Below, in pieces: positions 45,269-53,644 of a stretch of 64,000 nucleotides of DNA; position 1 is the stretch's first letter; each line of letters begins with the position of its first letter. The notes beneath the pieces are model-generated. The model had not been told where the DNA came from and did no database searches. It saw only the letters and a program-made list of their open reading frames with translations. The stretch lies in the NCBI RefSeq assembly GCF_000717185.1, contig NZ_JNYE01000013.1, forward strand, positions 1 to 64,000, read 5' to 3'. The stretch comes from Kitasatospora phosalacinea. Lineage in GTDB: Bacteria > Actinomycetota > Actinomycetes > Streptomycetales > Streptomycetaceae. The position numbers and the translations under genes are program-made.

Positions 45269-46378
45269 TCAGGCGTCCACCAGGTAGGGCGCGGCGCGGC
45301 CCTCGGCGAGGGTCAGGCCGTGGCCGGGGGCGCCGTCCGCGCCGGGGGTGACGGTGCCGCCGGACGGGTCGAGGGTGCCGTCGAAGAGCAGGGACTCGAC
45401 CCGGACGTGGTCGTGGAACCACTCCAGGTGCCGGACGGTGGCGGCCCGGGCGGCGGCCGCGTGCGCGTGGGCGTGCGGCGAGCAGTGCGCGGAGAGCTGG
45501 ACGCCGGAGGCCTCGGCGACGGTCGCGGCGCGCAGGAAGCCGGTCGGGCCGCCGCAGCGGGTGGCGTCCGCCTGCAGGCAGTCGACGGCGGGGGCGAGCC
45601 GGGCGAAGTAGCGGGCGTCGTCGCCGTACTCGCCGGCCGCGACGTCGGGGGCGACCGCGGCGCGGACGGCCGCCAGGGCCGCCGGGTCGTCGGAGGGCAC
45701 CGGCTCCTCGAACCAGGTCACCCCGTCGTCGGCGAACGCCGCCGCCAGCCGGATCGCCCGCTTCGCGGTGAACGCGCCGTTGGCGTCCACGTACAGCGCC
45801 GCGTCCGGGCCGATCGCGGTGCGGGCGACGGAGATCCGCTCCAGGTCGCGCTCGGGGCGGCCGCCCCACGACTCGCCGATCTTGATCTTGACGCGCGGGA
45901 TGCCCTGCTCCTCGACCCAGCCCCGCAACTGGCGCTCCAGCACCCGGTCCGGGTACGTGGTGAACCCGCCGCTGCCGTACACCGCGACCGGCCGGGGCCG
46001 CCCGCCCAGCAGCCCCACCAGCGGGACGTCGAGCAGCCGCGCCGCCAGGTCCCACAGCGCCAGGTCGACGGCGGACAGCGCGTACGTGCCCAGGCCCGGG
46101 CGGCCCGCGTTGCGCAGCGCCCGCCGCATCGCCTCGTACGCGCCCGCCGTGTCGAGCGCGTCGCGGCCCAGCACCACCGGCCCCAGTTGCTCGCGCACCA
46201 GCGCGGCGGCGGCGGGCGGGCCGTACGTCCAGCCCAGGCCGGTGACCGGGCCGCTGGCCGCCTCGACCAGCACCAGCGTGGTGGCGTCCCAGGCGAGGGT
46301 GCCGTCGGCCTCGGGGCGGTCGGTCGGGACGGTGTACACCCGCGCCGTCAGCCATTCGACCGGATGATCGGTCCACAT
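45269..46378 (-). CDS. Enolase-superfamily dehydratase (mandelate racemase type)
   Basis: 369 residues from ATG 46378, GGAG eight bases upstream. N-terminal capping domain; barrel motifs KIKIGESWGGRPERDLERI (KxK base), LYVDANGAF (Asp ligand), WFEEPVPSDD (Glu ligand) and AAGEYGDDARYFARL (Glu ligand). Likely dehydrates or epimerises a sugar acid. It follows the GMC oxidoreductase with a 13-base gap, and both could feed on one sugar-acid route. Confidence 0.85.
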   Translation of the reverse strand: MWTDHPVEWLTARVYTVPTDRPEADGTLAWDATTLVLVEAASGPVTGLGWTYGPPAAAALVREQLGPVVLGRDALDTAGAYEAMRRALRNAGRPGLGTYALSAVDLALWDLAARLLDVPLVGLLGGRPRPVAVYGSGGFTTYPDRVLERQLRGWVEEQGIPRVKIKIGESWGGRPERDLERISVARTAIGPDAALYVDANGAFTAKRAIRLAAAFADDGVTWFEEPVPSDDPAALAAVRAAVAPDVAAGEYGDDARYFARLAPAVDCLQADATRCGGPTGFLRAATVAEASGVQLSAHCSPHAHAHAAAARAATVRHLEWFHDHVRVESLLFDGTLDPSGGTVTPGADGAPGHGLTLAEGRAAPYLVDA

Positions 46379-46391
46379 GATCGTCACTCCG

Positions 46392-48872
46392 TCAGCTCGG
46401 GGTCCGCAGGCCGCTGCGGGCACCGGCGGCGAGCACGCCCGCCGCCCGGTCGACCAGGGCCATGATGGTGAGCGCCGGGTTGGCGGCGCCCTGGGTCGGC
46501 AGTACGCTGCCGTCCGTGACCAGCAGGTTCGGCACCGCGAAGGAGCGCAGGTCCCGGTCGACCACGCCGCCCTCCGGCCGGGCCGCCATCCGGCAGCCGC
46601 CGACCAGGTGCGCGTACCGGTCGATGGCGATCACCTCGCTCGCGCCCGCCGCCGTCAGGACCGCCTCCATGGCGCCGCGCGCCGCCGCGATCAGCTGCCG
46701 GTCGTTGTCGCACTGCGAGTAGGCGAAGTGCGCCACCCGCAGCCCGTGCCGGTCCTCCTCGTCGGCCAGCGTGACCCGGTTGCCGGCCTGCGGCAGCAGC
46801 TCGGCCAGCCCGCCGAGCGTCGCCCAGTGCACGTAGTCCGACAGGTAGTGCCGCAGGTTCGCGCCCCAGTGGCCCTGGGCGACCACGTGCTCGGCCCAGG
46901 TGATCGGCAGCGGCGACACGGTCTGGATGCTGAACCCGCGCCGGTACGGCTTGCCCGGGTCGGTCTCGTAGAACGCCTCCGTCGACACCTCCGGCGGCGG
47001 CGCCTTGTACGCCCGCACCTCCTGCTCGAACCGGCCCGAGACCTGCGGCGCGCCCTGCACCATCACGTACCGGCCGACCTGGTCGAAGTCGTTGCACAGG
47101 CCGTCCGGGAAGCGCCTGCTCGCCGAGTTGAGCAGCAGCCGGGGCGTCTCGATCGCGTACCCCGCGACCGCCACCGTCCGGGCCCGCTGCAGGTGTTCGC
47201 GCCCGCCGCGCAGGTAGCGCACGCCGCTCGCCAGCCCGTCCGGGCCGAGCTCGACCGCGCACGCCATCGCGTCGGCCCGGACCTCCACGCCGTGCGCCAG
47301 CGCGTCCGGCAGGTGGGTGATCAGCGGCGACGCCTTCGCGTTGACCTTGCAGCCCTGGAGGCAGAAACCCCGGTACACGCAGTGCGGGCGCCGCCCGAAC
47401 CGGCCGTTGCTGATCGCCACCGGCCCGACCCGGGCCTCCAGCCCGAGCGCCGCCGCCCCGCGCAGGAACACCTCGCCGTTCCCGCCGACCGGGTGCGGCG
47501 CGTGCGGGTAGGCGTGCGGCTCGCCCCACGGCCAGTACTGGCCCGCGACCGGCAGCTCAGCCTCCAGCCGCCGGTACGAACCGCGCAGGTCGGCGTAGCC
47601 CAGCGGCCAGTCGGCGCCGACCCCGTCCCGGCTGTACGTCTCGAAGTCGGACGGGTGGAAGCGCGGCGCGTACCCGGCGAAGTGCACCATCGAACCGCCC
47701 ACCCCGCGCCCGGAGTTGTTCGACCCCATCGGCACCGGGTCGGAGCCCGACAGCACCCGCGGCTCGGTCCAGTACAGCTGGTGCGCGCCGTACTCGTCGC
47801 TCACCCAGTCCCGCAGCGGGTCCCAGAACGGGCCCGCCTCCAGCACCACCACCGACCAGCCCGTCCGGGCCATCCGCTGCGCCAGCACGGTGCCGCCCGC
47901 GCCGCAGCCCACGACCACCAGGTCCACCTCGTCCTCGTCCCGGTGGCGGCGCATCCGCTCCACCAGCCGCCGGTCGAAGCCCAGGCCGTCGCGCGGCAGC
48001 AGCCACGCGGAGGCGTTGCGCCGCCGCACCGACCGCTGGCGGCGGGCCGACTGGTGGAGGGTGGCCAGCGCGGCCTTCGCCCCGCCGTGCCGCCCCGGGT
48101 CGGTGACCGCGGGCAGCGGCGGCGGGTCGGGCCGCTCGGCCTGCGGCTGCCGCTCGGGGTGCGCGTCGGCGACCTCCCAGCGCTCGCGCCGCCCGACGCC
48201 CAGCCGGGCGTACCCGGACGGGAACGCCGGGCCGCCGAAACCGATCTCGTCCCAGGCCGCCGGGCGGGAGTAGTACGCGGCGCACGCGTAGCGCGTCCAC
48301 AGGCTCCACACGTGCTTCGCGGGCCAGCCGTGCCAGCGCACCGCCCGGCGCACCTTCTCCACCAGGCCGTCCTGGAGGCGCTCCGGCAGCTCGGCGAACG
48401 TGCGGCGCCCCGGCAGCGCCCGGGCGTCCTCGTCCAGCGCCCGCACCGTCTCCGGCCAGGCCCGGTCGTCCGGCGGCAGGTCCGCGTAGTGCCAGCCGTC
48501 GGTCTCGCGCTCGGCCAGCCGGGCGTCGATCACCGGCAGCAGGTCGACCGGCGGGTGGTCCAGCAGCCGGTCCAGCAGGGCCCGGGCGGCGGCCTCCTCG
48601 GCGGGCGCGAACAGCCGCAGCGGCGGGCGCGGCCCCGCCACCCGGCCCGTCACCACGGCGGCCGTCACCTCGTCCCACTGCGGGCGGCGCGCCAGCGAGT
48701 CGTAGCCCGGGAACCGACCCTCGTACGGACGTTCCCCGGGTGTCGGCCGCTCCTCGTGCCCGGGTTGCTCCCCGTGCCCGGGCCGTCCCTCGTGCCCGGG
48801 CCGTCCCTCGTGCCCGGGCCGTTCCCCGTGCCCGGGCCGTTCCCCGTGCCCGGGCCGCCCGTCCGCGCTCAC
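46392..48872 (-). CDS. GMC oxidoreductase with N-terminal gluconate dehydrogenase subunit-3-like domain
   Basis: 826 residues from GTG 48872, overlapping the upstream stop as GTGA. Residues 1-40 are six GRPGHE-type hexapeptides from an 18-bp repeat. Residues about 60-240 resemble the subunit-3 helper of membrane gluconate dehydrogenases (DRLLDHPPVDLLPVIDARLAERETDGWHYADLP, LQDGLVEKVRRAVRWHGW). The rest is a GMC flavoenzyme: VVVGCGAGGTVLAQRMARTGWSVVVLEAG, GVGGSMVHFAGYAPRF, CVYRGFCLQGCKVNAKAS, HLVGGCRMAA and NPALTIMALVDRAAG. Fusing helper and catalytic chain is unusual compared with the two-subunit form. Likely oxidises a sugar or polyol. Confidence 0.88.
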   Translation of the reverse strand: MSADGRPGHGERPGHGERPGHEGRPGHEGRPGHGEQPGHEERPTPGERPYEGRFPGYDSLARRPQWDEVTAAVVTGRVAGPRPPLRLFAPAEEAAARALLDRLLDHPPVDLLPVIDARLAERETDGWHYADLPPDDRAWPETVRALDEDARALPGRRTFAELPERLQDGLVEKVRRAVRWHGWPAKHVWSLWTRYACAAYYSRPAAWDEIGFGGPAFPSGYARLGVGRRERWEVADAHPERQPQAERPDPPPLPAVTDPGRHGGAKAALATLHQSARRQRSVRRRNASAWLLPRDGLGFDRRLVERMRRHRDEDEVDLVVVGCGAGGTVLAQRMARTGWSVVVLEAGPFWDPLRDWVSDEYGAHQLYWTEPRVLSGSDPVPMGSNNSGRGVGGSMVHFAGYAPRFHPSDFETYSRDGVGADWPLGYADLRGSYRRLEAELPVAGQYWPWGEPHAYPHAPHPVGGNGEVFLRGAAALGLEARVGPVAISNGRFGRRPHCVYRGFCLQGCKVNAKASPLITHLPDALAHGVEVRADAMACAVELGPDGLASGVRYLRGGREHLQRARTVAVAGYAIETPRLLLNSASRRFPDGLCNDFDQVGRYVMVQGAPQVSGRFEQEVRAYKAPPPEVSTEAFYETDPGKPYRRGFSIQTVSPLPITWAEHVVAQGHWGANLRHYLSDYVHWATLGGLAELLPQAGNRVTLADEEDRHGLRVAHFAYSQCDNDRQLIAAARGAMEAVLTAAGASEVIAIDRYAHLVGGCRMAARPEGGVVDRDLRSFAVPNLLVTDGSVLPTQGAANPALTIMALVDRAAGVLAAGARSGLRTPS
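48755..48862. repeat. Six 18-bp tandem repeats in the GMC gene 5' end
   Basis: Six copies of an 18-bp unit starting CGTGCCCGGG (plus strand), in frame, coding a repeated hexapeptide G-R/Q-P-G-H-E/G. Change in copy number would lengthen or shorten the N-terminus without frameshift. Confidence 0.9.
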
Positions 48873-49315
48873 GACCGGCCCTCGCGCCGCAGCACCGCCG
48901 CGACCAGGCCCATCCCGCCGACCATGCCCAGCAGCAGCGGCGCGAACACCGGCGGCCCCGTCTCCAGGTTGAACCGGGCCATCCGCCAGCCGCCCGGCTT
49001 CTGGGCCACCCCGCGCACGTGCAGCCAGAACCCCTGCAGCCCGTTCGCGGTGATCGCCGCCGACACCAGCGGCAGCACCGTCCGGGCCGCCCGGGCGTCC
49101 AGCGCGCCCGCGACGCCCGCCGCCGCGCCGACCGGGCCCAGCACCACCGGCCACCACATCATCCGGTTCCCGAACCCGGCCCGGTCGTGCTCCAGGTAGA
49201 TCTCCGCGGCCGCCACCACCGAACCGGCGCCCGTCGCCAGCGCCAGCGAGCGCTGGAACCGCCCCTCGCGGACGGCTTCGAGCGGCCCGCGCACCGCCGC
49301 CAGCGGCCCGGTCAC
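48869..49315 (-). CDS. Four-helix membrane protein of unknown function
   Basis: 148 residues from GTG 49315, overlapping the upstream stop as GTGA. Hydrophobic segments around LALATGAGSVVAAAEIYLEH, MWWPVVLGPVGAAAGVAGAL, VLPLVSAAITANGLQGFWLHV and FAPLLLGMVGGMGLVAAVL; the loop HVRGVAQKPGGWRMARFNLETGPPVFAP is conserved-looking. It sits between a TPP oxidase and a GMC oxidase; it could anchor them or pass electrons to the respiratory chain. Confidence 0.8.
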   Translation of the reverse strand: MTGPLAAVRGPLEAVREGRFQRSLALATGAGSVVAAAEIYLEHDRAGFGNRMMWWPVVLGPVGAAAGVAGALDARAARTVLPLVSAAITANGLQGFWLHVRGVAQKPGGWRMARFNLETGPPVFAPLLLGMVGGMGLVAAVLRREGRS

Positions 49316-51105
49316 GACCTGCTCCGGTGCGGCAGCAGCTCGGCCAGCTTCGCCCGCAGCCCGCGCTTGACCACGTTCGCCCGGTCGCTGTCGCCGCGCA
49401 GCACCGACTCCGCCGCGTCCTTGATCTGCGCCCACTCGGCGTGCGGCGGGATCGGCGGCACCGCCGGATCGGTCCGCACGTCCAGCACGCACGGCCGGTC
49501 CGCGCCCAGCGCCCACTCCCAGGCCGCCCGCACCTTGCCCGGCTCCTCGACCCGCAGCCCGCGCAGCCCCACCGACTCGGCGAAGTCCGCGTACCGCACG
49601 TCCGGCAGCTGCTGCGAGGGCAGGAAGCTCGGCGCGCCCTGCATCGCCCGCATCTCCCAGGTCACCTGGTTCAGGTCGCAGTTGTTCAGCACGCACACCA
49701 CCAGCCGCGGGTCGCTCCAACGCTCCCGGTAGCGGGCCACCGTGACCAGCTCGGCCAGCCCGTTCATCTGCATCGCGCCGTCCCCGACCAGCGCCACCAC
49801 CGGCCGGTCCGGGTGCGCGAACTTCGCGCCGATCGCGTACGGCACGCCCGGGCCCATCGTCGCCAGCGTGCCCGACAGCGAACCGCGCATCGTGCCGCGC
49901 ATCCGCAGGTGCCGGGCGTACCAGTTTGCCGCCGACCCGGAGTCCGCCGTCACGATCGCGTCCTCGGGCAGCAGCGCGTCCAGCGCGTGCACCAGGTACT
50001 CCGGGTTCACCGGGTCGGCGGGCACCTTCGCCCGCTCCTCCATCACGCCCCACCAGCGCGCCGTGTTCTTCTCCACCTGCTTGCGCCAGCTCCGGTCCTT
50101 CTTGCGGTGCAGCATCGGCAGCAGCCGCTCCAGCGTCGCCGCCGCGTCCCCCACCAGGTTCACCTCGTACGGGTAGCGCAGCCCCACCATGAACGGGTCC
50201 GCGTCGATCTGCACCGCCCGCGCCTGGTCGAACTCCGGCAGGAACTGGCTGTACGGGAAGCTCGATCCGACCGTCAGCAGCGTGTCGCAGTCCCGCATCA
50301 GCTCGTACGAGGGCCGGGTCCCCAGCAGCCCGATCGATCCCGTCACGTACGGCAGGGTGTCCGGCAGCACGTCCTTGCCGAGCAGCGCCTTCGCCACCCC
50401 CGCGCCCAGCAGCTCCGCCACCTGCTCGACCTGTCGGCGCGCACCCCGGGCGCCCTGCCCGACCAGCATCGCCACCTTGCCGCCCGCGTTCAGCACCTCG
50501 GCGGCCCGCGCCAGCTCCCCGTCGTCCGGCACCGGGTGCGAGTGCGGCATCCCCAGGCTGGACGGCACCATCTTGAACGCGTGCTCCGGCGCCTGCTCCG
50601 GCAGCTCCTGCACGTCCGCCGGGATGATCACGGCGGTCACCGTGCGGTACGTCGCGGCCGTCCGGAACGCCCGGTCCAGCACGTTCGGCAGCTGCTGAGG
50701 GACGGTCACCATCTGGCAGTACGCCGAGGCCACGTCCTTGTACAGGCTCAGCAGGTCCACCTCCTGCTGGTACGAGCCGCCCATCGCGCTGCGGTCGGTC
50801 TGCCCGACGATCGCCACCACCGGCACGTGGTCCAGCTTCGCGTCGTACAGCCCGTTCAGCAGGTGGATCGCCCCCGGGCCGGACGTCGCCGCGCACACGC
50901 CGACCCGGCCGGAGAACTTGGCGAACCCCACCGCCTCGAACGCCGCCATCTCCTCGTGCCTGGCCTGCACGAACGCGGGCCGGTCGTCGGCCCGCCCCCA
51001 CGCCGCCAGCAACCCGTTGATCCCGTCCCCCGGGTACCCGAACACCTGCTCCACGCCCCACTCCCGCAAGCGGGCGAGCACCTGATCCGCGACAGTCCTG
51101 GACAC
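49312..51105 (-). CDS. Thiamine-pyrophosphate-dependent pyruvate oxidase/dehydrogenase-like (PoxB type)
   Basis: 597 residues from GTG 51105, GGAGGG seven bases upstream. Three TPP-family domains: N-terminal PYR domain with VEQVFGYPGDGINGLL and the activating Glu in ARHEEMAAFEA; central FAD/Rossmann-like domain; C-terminal PP domain with TPP-binding GDGAMQMNGLAELVTVAR...VCVLNN. It most resembles ubiquinone-dependent pyruvate dehydrogenase (PoxB) but could be acetolactate-synthase-like. First gene of a four-gene operon with GTGA overlaps and a SigB-type promoter. Confidence 0.85.
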   Translation of the reverse strand: MSRTVADQVLARLREWGVEQVFGYPGDGINGLLAAWGRADDRPAFVQARHEEMAAFEAVGFAKFSGRVGVCAATSGPGAIHLLNGLYDAKLDHVPVVAIVGQTDRSAMGGSYQQEVDLLSLYKDVASAYCQMVTVPQQLPNVLDRAFRTAATYRTVTAVIIPADVQELPEQAPEHAFKMVPSSLGMPHSHPVPDDGELARAAEVLNAGGKVAMLVGQGARGARRQVEQVAELLGAGVAKALLGKDVLPDTLPYVTGSIGLLGTRPSYELMRDCDTLLTVGSSFPYSQFLPEFDQARAVQIDADPFMVGLRYPYEVNLVGDAAATLERLLPMLHRKKDRSWRKQVEKNTARWWGVMEERAKVPADPVNPEYLVHALDALLPEDAIVTADSGSAANWYARHLRMRGTMRGSLSGTLATMGPGVPYAIGAKFAHPDRPVVALVGDGAMQMNGLAELVTVARYRERWSDPRLVVCVLNNCDLNQVTWEMRAMQGAPSFLPSQQLPDVRYADFAESVGLRGLRVEEPGKVRAAWEWALGADRPCVLDVRTDPAVPPIPPHAEWAQIKDAAESVLRGDSDRANVVKRGLRAKLAELLPHRSRS

Positions 51106-51160
51106 GGGACGTCCCTCCTTCACGCGCTTCGCGCACGACGACGACACCACTCCCCGGCGT

Positions 51161-51185
51161 CTGACCGCCCGACCGGAACGGAAAC
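51161..51185 (-). promoter_or_regulatory. SigB-type promoter of the TPP-oxidase operon
   Basis: Minus strand GTTT (51185-51182), 15 bases, GGTCAG (51166-51161) followed by ACGCC. Predicted leader about 50 bases. Confidence 0.65.
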
Positions 51186-51280
51186 ACCGGGGGCGGGGCG
51201 GAGCGGGAGCCGGGAGCGGTGGGGTGGGAGCGGGGAGCCGGGAGCGGTGGGGCGGGGACAGGAGGTAGGCCGGACCGGAC

Positions 51281-51328
51281 GCGGACGGCGGGCCGCCCGA
51301 GCCGCCGCAGGGGCGGCCCGCCGTCCGC
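51281..51328 (-). terminator. Terminator of the SnoaL-like gene
   Basis: Perfect 17-bp stem (51281-51297 with 51312-51328), seven bases past the minus-strand stop at 51335. Between it and the operon promoter, 51205-51262 holds imperfect GGGAGCGGTGGGG repeats. Confidence 0.75.
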
Positions 51329-51334
51329 GCGGGA

Positions 51335-51745
51335 TCAGTGGGCGGGCGCGTGCACCGGGCTGTTGTGGTAGGCCGCGATCAGCCAGCGCTCCTCGCGCTT
51401 CTCCAGCACCCAGGTCGCGTGCACCTTGTTCTGCTCGGGCACCTCGGTCGCACCGCCGAACAGGATGCCCGACTCGCTGACGACGACCGCGGCGTCCCGG
51501 CCCAGGAAGCGCACGCCGAGGGTGCGGTTCCAGGTGGAGGTGGACTTCAGCGGGCCCGCGAAGCCCTTGGCCATGCTCTCCCGGACGGCCTCGCGGCCGT
51601 CGCGGAGCGAGCCCGGCAGGACGGCGGTGGCGTCCGCCGTGTAGTCGGCGACCACGGCCTCGGCGTCACCGGCCGCCCACGCCTGGTAGGACGCGGCCAG
51701 GACCGCCTGGATCGCGGCTAGGTCCGCCGTACGGGTGTCCGACAT
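51335..51745 (-). CDS. SnoaL/SgcJ-type NTF2-fold protein
   Basis: 136 residues from ATG 51745 (GGGAG eight bases upstream). NTF2-like fold: AIQAVLAASYQAWAAGDAEAVVADYTADATAVLPG, GREAVRESMAKGFAG, and WVLEKREERWLIAAYHNSPVH. Typical of SgcJ/EcaC family proteins of unknown or isomerase-like activity. A weaker SigB-like GTTT (51829-51826), 13 bases, GGTACG (51812-51807) lies upstream. Confidence 0.88.
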   Translation of the reverse strand: MSDTRTADLAAIQAVLAASYQAWAAGDAEAVVADYTADATAVLPGSLRDGREAVRESMAKGFAGPLKSTSTWNRTLGVRFLGRDAAVVVSESGILFGGATEVPEQNKVHATWVLEKREERWLIAAYHNSPVHAPAH

Positions 51746-51833
51746 CGGACGTCTCCCTTGTGCTCGTTCTCGGTTCGCCCCACCGGGTCCGGGGGGCTCA
51801 CCGGTACGTACCGGCGGCGCGCGGGAAACTCAT

Positions 51834-51866
51834 CGCGGCTCCGGGGAGAATTTCTCCGGAGCCGCG
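51834..51866 (-). terminator. Terminator of the VOC gene
   Basis: 11-bp perfect outer stem (CGCGGCTCCGG with CCGGAGCCGCG) plus a partly paired AT-rich loop, about 70 bases past the VOC stop. Confidence 0.6.
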
Positions 51867-51891
51867 GCGGACGGGGCGGGGCGGGCCGGTT

Positions 51892-51939
51892 GGACCTCCT
51901 CCCGGACCTCCTCCCGGACCTCCTCCCGGACCTTCTCTC
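51892..51939. repeat. Four 12-bp tandem repeats at the VOC gene end
   Basis: GGACCTCCTCCC three times identically, then a diverged fourth copy; the VOC stop codon (51938-51940) arises at the end of the fourth copy. On the minus strand the array starts immediately after the stop. Confidence 0.85.
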
Positions 51940-52318
51940 AGACCTCTTCGATCCGGGCCTTGAGCAGGCAGAAGACGTTGCCCTCCGGGTCGGCGAGGAC
52001 GTGCCAGGACTCCTCGCCGGTCTGCCCGACGTCGGCCGGGCGCGCCCCGAGCGCGAGGAGGCGCTCCAACTCGGCGGCCTGGTCGCGGTCGGTGGCGCTG
52101 ACGTCGATGTGCAGGCGCGGCAGGCCCGGGTGCGGCTCGGCCTCGGGGCTCAGGACCAGCGTCGGCTGCGCGCCGCCGAAACCCTCCCGCGGGCCGATCT
52201 CAATGCTGCCGTCCTCCTCGCGGCCGAGCACCACGAAGTCCAGCACCTCGCACCAGAACCGTGCCAGCACCTCGGGCTCGCGGCAGCCCAGGACGAGTTC
52301 GCTGATCCGACACGCCAT
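51938..52318 (-). CDS. VOC (glyoxalase/bleomycin-resistance fold) protein
   Basis: 126 residues from ATG 52318. One glyoxalase-like domain of the actinobacterial ISELVLGCREPEVLARFWCEVLDFVVLGREEDGSIEIG type, with PRLHIDVSATDRDQAAELERLLALGA and HVLADPEGNVFCLL. Metal-binding His and Glu positions partly present. Function unknown; these proteins often bind small ligands. Confidence 0.88.
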   Translation of the reverse strand: MACRISELVLGCREPEVLARFWCEVLDFVVLGREEDGSIEIGPREGFGGAQPTLVLSPEAEPHPGLPRLHIDVSATDRDQAAELERLLALGARPADVGQTGEESWHVLADPEGNVFCLLKARIEEV

Positions 52319-52452
52319 CGGCGGAACCTGCTTCCATCGAGAGGGAATTGAGGGACGCCAGGACGATCCGCCCGGGCACCCGGCGCAGACCGTACCCGCC
52401 GGGGCGGGACGGGGCGAGGGGTTTCAAGGGAGGAGCGGGGGTGGGGGTGCCT

Positions 52453-52478
52453 GGCGGCTACCCCCGGCGGCTACCCCC
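52453..52478. repeat. Two 13-bp tandem copies at the membrane-protein gene end
   Basis: GGCGGCTACCCCC twice; the second copy contains the stop codon (CTA at 52471-52473) of the minus-strand gene, the first an extra identical one. Confidence 0.75.
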
Positions 52479-53028
52479 GGATCGCGGCCAGCAGCCAGAA
52501 CACCGGGACCAGCACCACCCCCAGGACGCCCGCGCCGAACAGGACCGCCAGCCAGGCGAAGACGTAGCCGTCGCCGCTGCGGGTGCGCCCCTTGCGGGCG
52601 CAGGCCAGCAGCCACAGGGCGGGCAGGCCCAGGGACGAGGCCGTCCACCCGGCGAAGGCGACGTACTCCCCGGCGGTGACCGGGGAGGGCTCGAAGGCCC
52701 GGCCGCCGACCTCCCGGACCTCCAGCCGGGTGCCGACCCGGTGCCGCTCGGCGGCCCCGCGCAGCGTCATCGGCCGCGACGGCGCCCCGACCGGGAGCGA
52801 GGGCGTGTACCGGCCCTCGCAGCTGACGTCGGTGCTCTCCACCTCCTCGTAGCAGCCGGAGGTCACGTAGCTGCCGGTCGGGCCGACGAGGCCGCTCATC
52901 GCGACCAGCCGCTCGCCGAACAGCAGCCAGGTCACGACCACCACGCCCGCCAGCCACAGCACGGCGAAGGCCCCCGCGACCCGCCAGGGGCCCGTCCGGC
53001 CCAGTAGGTCCGCTCCACGCACGCGCAC
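52471..53028 (-). CDS. Membrane protein with extracytoplasmic Cys-containing loop
   Basis: 185 residues from GTG 53028 (GTG 53022 possible). Three hydrophobic segments: WRVAGAFAVLWLAGVVVVTWLLFG, VTAGEYVAFAGWTASSLGLPALWLLAC and FAWLAVLFGAGVLGVVLVPVFWLLAAI. Between the first two is a loop with paired Cys (SGCYEEVESTDVSCEGRY). Not recognised. No nearby regulatory site seen. Confidence 0.7.
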   Translation of the reverse strand: MRVRGADLLGRTGPWRVAGAFAVLWLAGVVVVTWLLFGERLVAMSGLVGPTGSYVTSGCYEEVESTDVSCEGRYTPSLPVGAPSRPMTLRGAAERHRVGTRLEVREVGGRAFEPSPVTAGEYVAFAGWTASSLGLPALWLLACARKGRTRSGDGYVFAWLAVLFGAGVLGVVLVPVFWLLAAIRG

Positions 53029-53084
53029 GTCCCCGCCCCCCGGGTCGCCCGGGGGCGTCCGCTCCCGGGTTGCTCCAGGGCGCC

Positions 53085-53510
53085 CTACCCGTTGGCGGCC
53101 TCGGGGAACCGCGCCTGCGCGGCCCGTGCTTCCGTCGCCCGCGCGTCGGCGGTGGCGAGCATGAAGTAGACCGGCGGCAGGGCGAGTTCGATCGCCAGCA
53201 GGACCAGTTGGAACCAGTGCGGCCGACCGGCCGCGGCCAGCGAGAGCAGTCGGCTGAGGCCGCCCAGCAGGAGGACGCCCGCCAGGATGCGGACCGGGGC
53301 CGGGGGGATCGGGGAGCGGCGGGCCGTCCGCAGCCAGGCCAGGCCGTAACCCGCGAAGACGGCGCCGAAGAAGCGGTTGAGCGAGTCGAGGGTGGGCCCG
53401 GCGTCGGTGGCGCCGGGCACGGCGGCGTTGCCCGCCAGCATGTGGAACAGGCCGATGGCCAGGCAGGCCCAGCCCATCGTGTGGCAGAGGAAGCGCAGTG
53501 CTCGGGCCAT
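53085..53510 (-). CDS. DUF4345 membrane protein
   Basis: 141 residues from ATG 53510. Four helices of the DUF4345 type: FLCHTMGWACLAIGLFHMLAGNAAVPG, LNRFFGAVFAGYGLAWLRTA, VRILAGVLLLGGLSRLLSLAAAG and FQLVLLAIELALPPVYFML. It diverges from a TetR regulator across two operator-like repeats and is the likely target. Confidence 0.88.
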   Translation of the reverse strand: MARALRFLCHTMGWACLAIGLFHMLAGNAAVPGATDAGPTLDSLNRFFGAVFAGYGLAWLRTARRSPIPPAPVRILAGVLLLGGLSRLLSLAAAGRPHWFQLVLLAIELALPPVYFMLATADARATEARAAQARFPEAANG

Positions 53511-53554
53511 GGCTCACCGTCCCGCTCCCCGGCCGGTCGCCCGGCGCGGACTGG

Positions 53555-53635
53555 TTGACACGTGTCTACTAGTGGGTCCGGCTCCAGGGTGACCGCCGCG
53601 CGGGGCGCGTGTCAAGTAGACGTGTGTCTACTAGG
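53555..53635. promoter_or_regulatory. Two TetR-type operators between DUF4345 and tetR
   Basis: Site 1 (53555-53572) contains TTGACACGTGTCTACTAG with a GACACGTGTC palindrome. Site 2 (53616-53634) contains AGTAGACGTGTGTCTACTAG, arms GTAGAC/GTCTAC. Both share ACGTGT..CTACTAG. TTGACA in site 1 reads toward tetR, while site 2 contains the reverse-strand TTGAC toward DUF4345, so both promoters can be blocked. Confidence 0.75.
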
Positions 53636-53644
53636 ATCGGGGTC

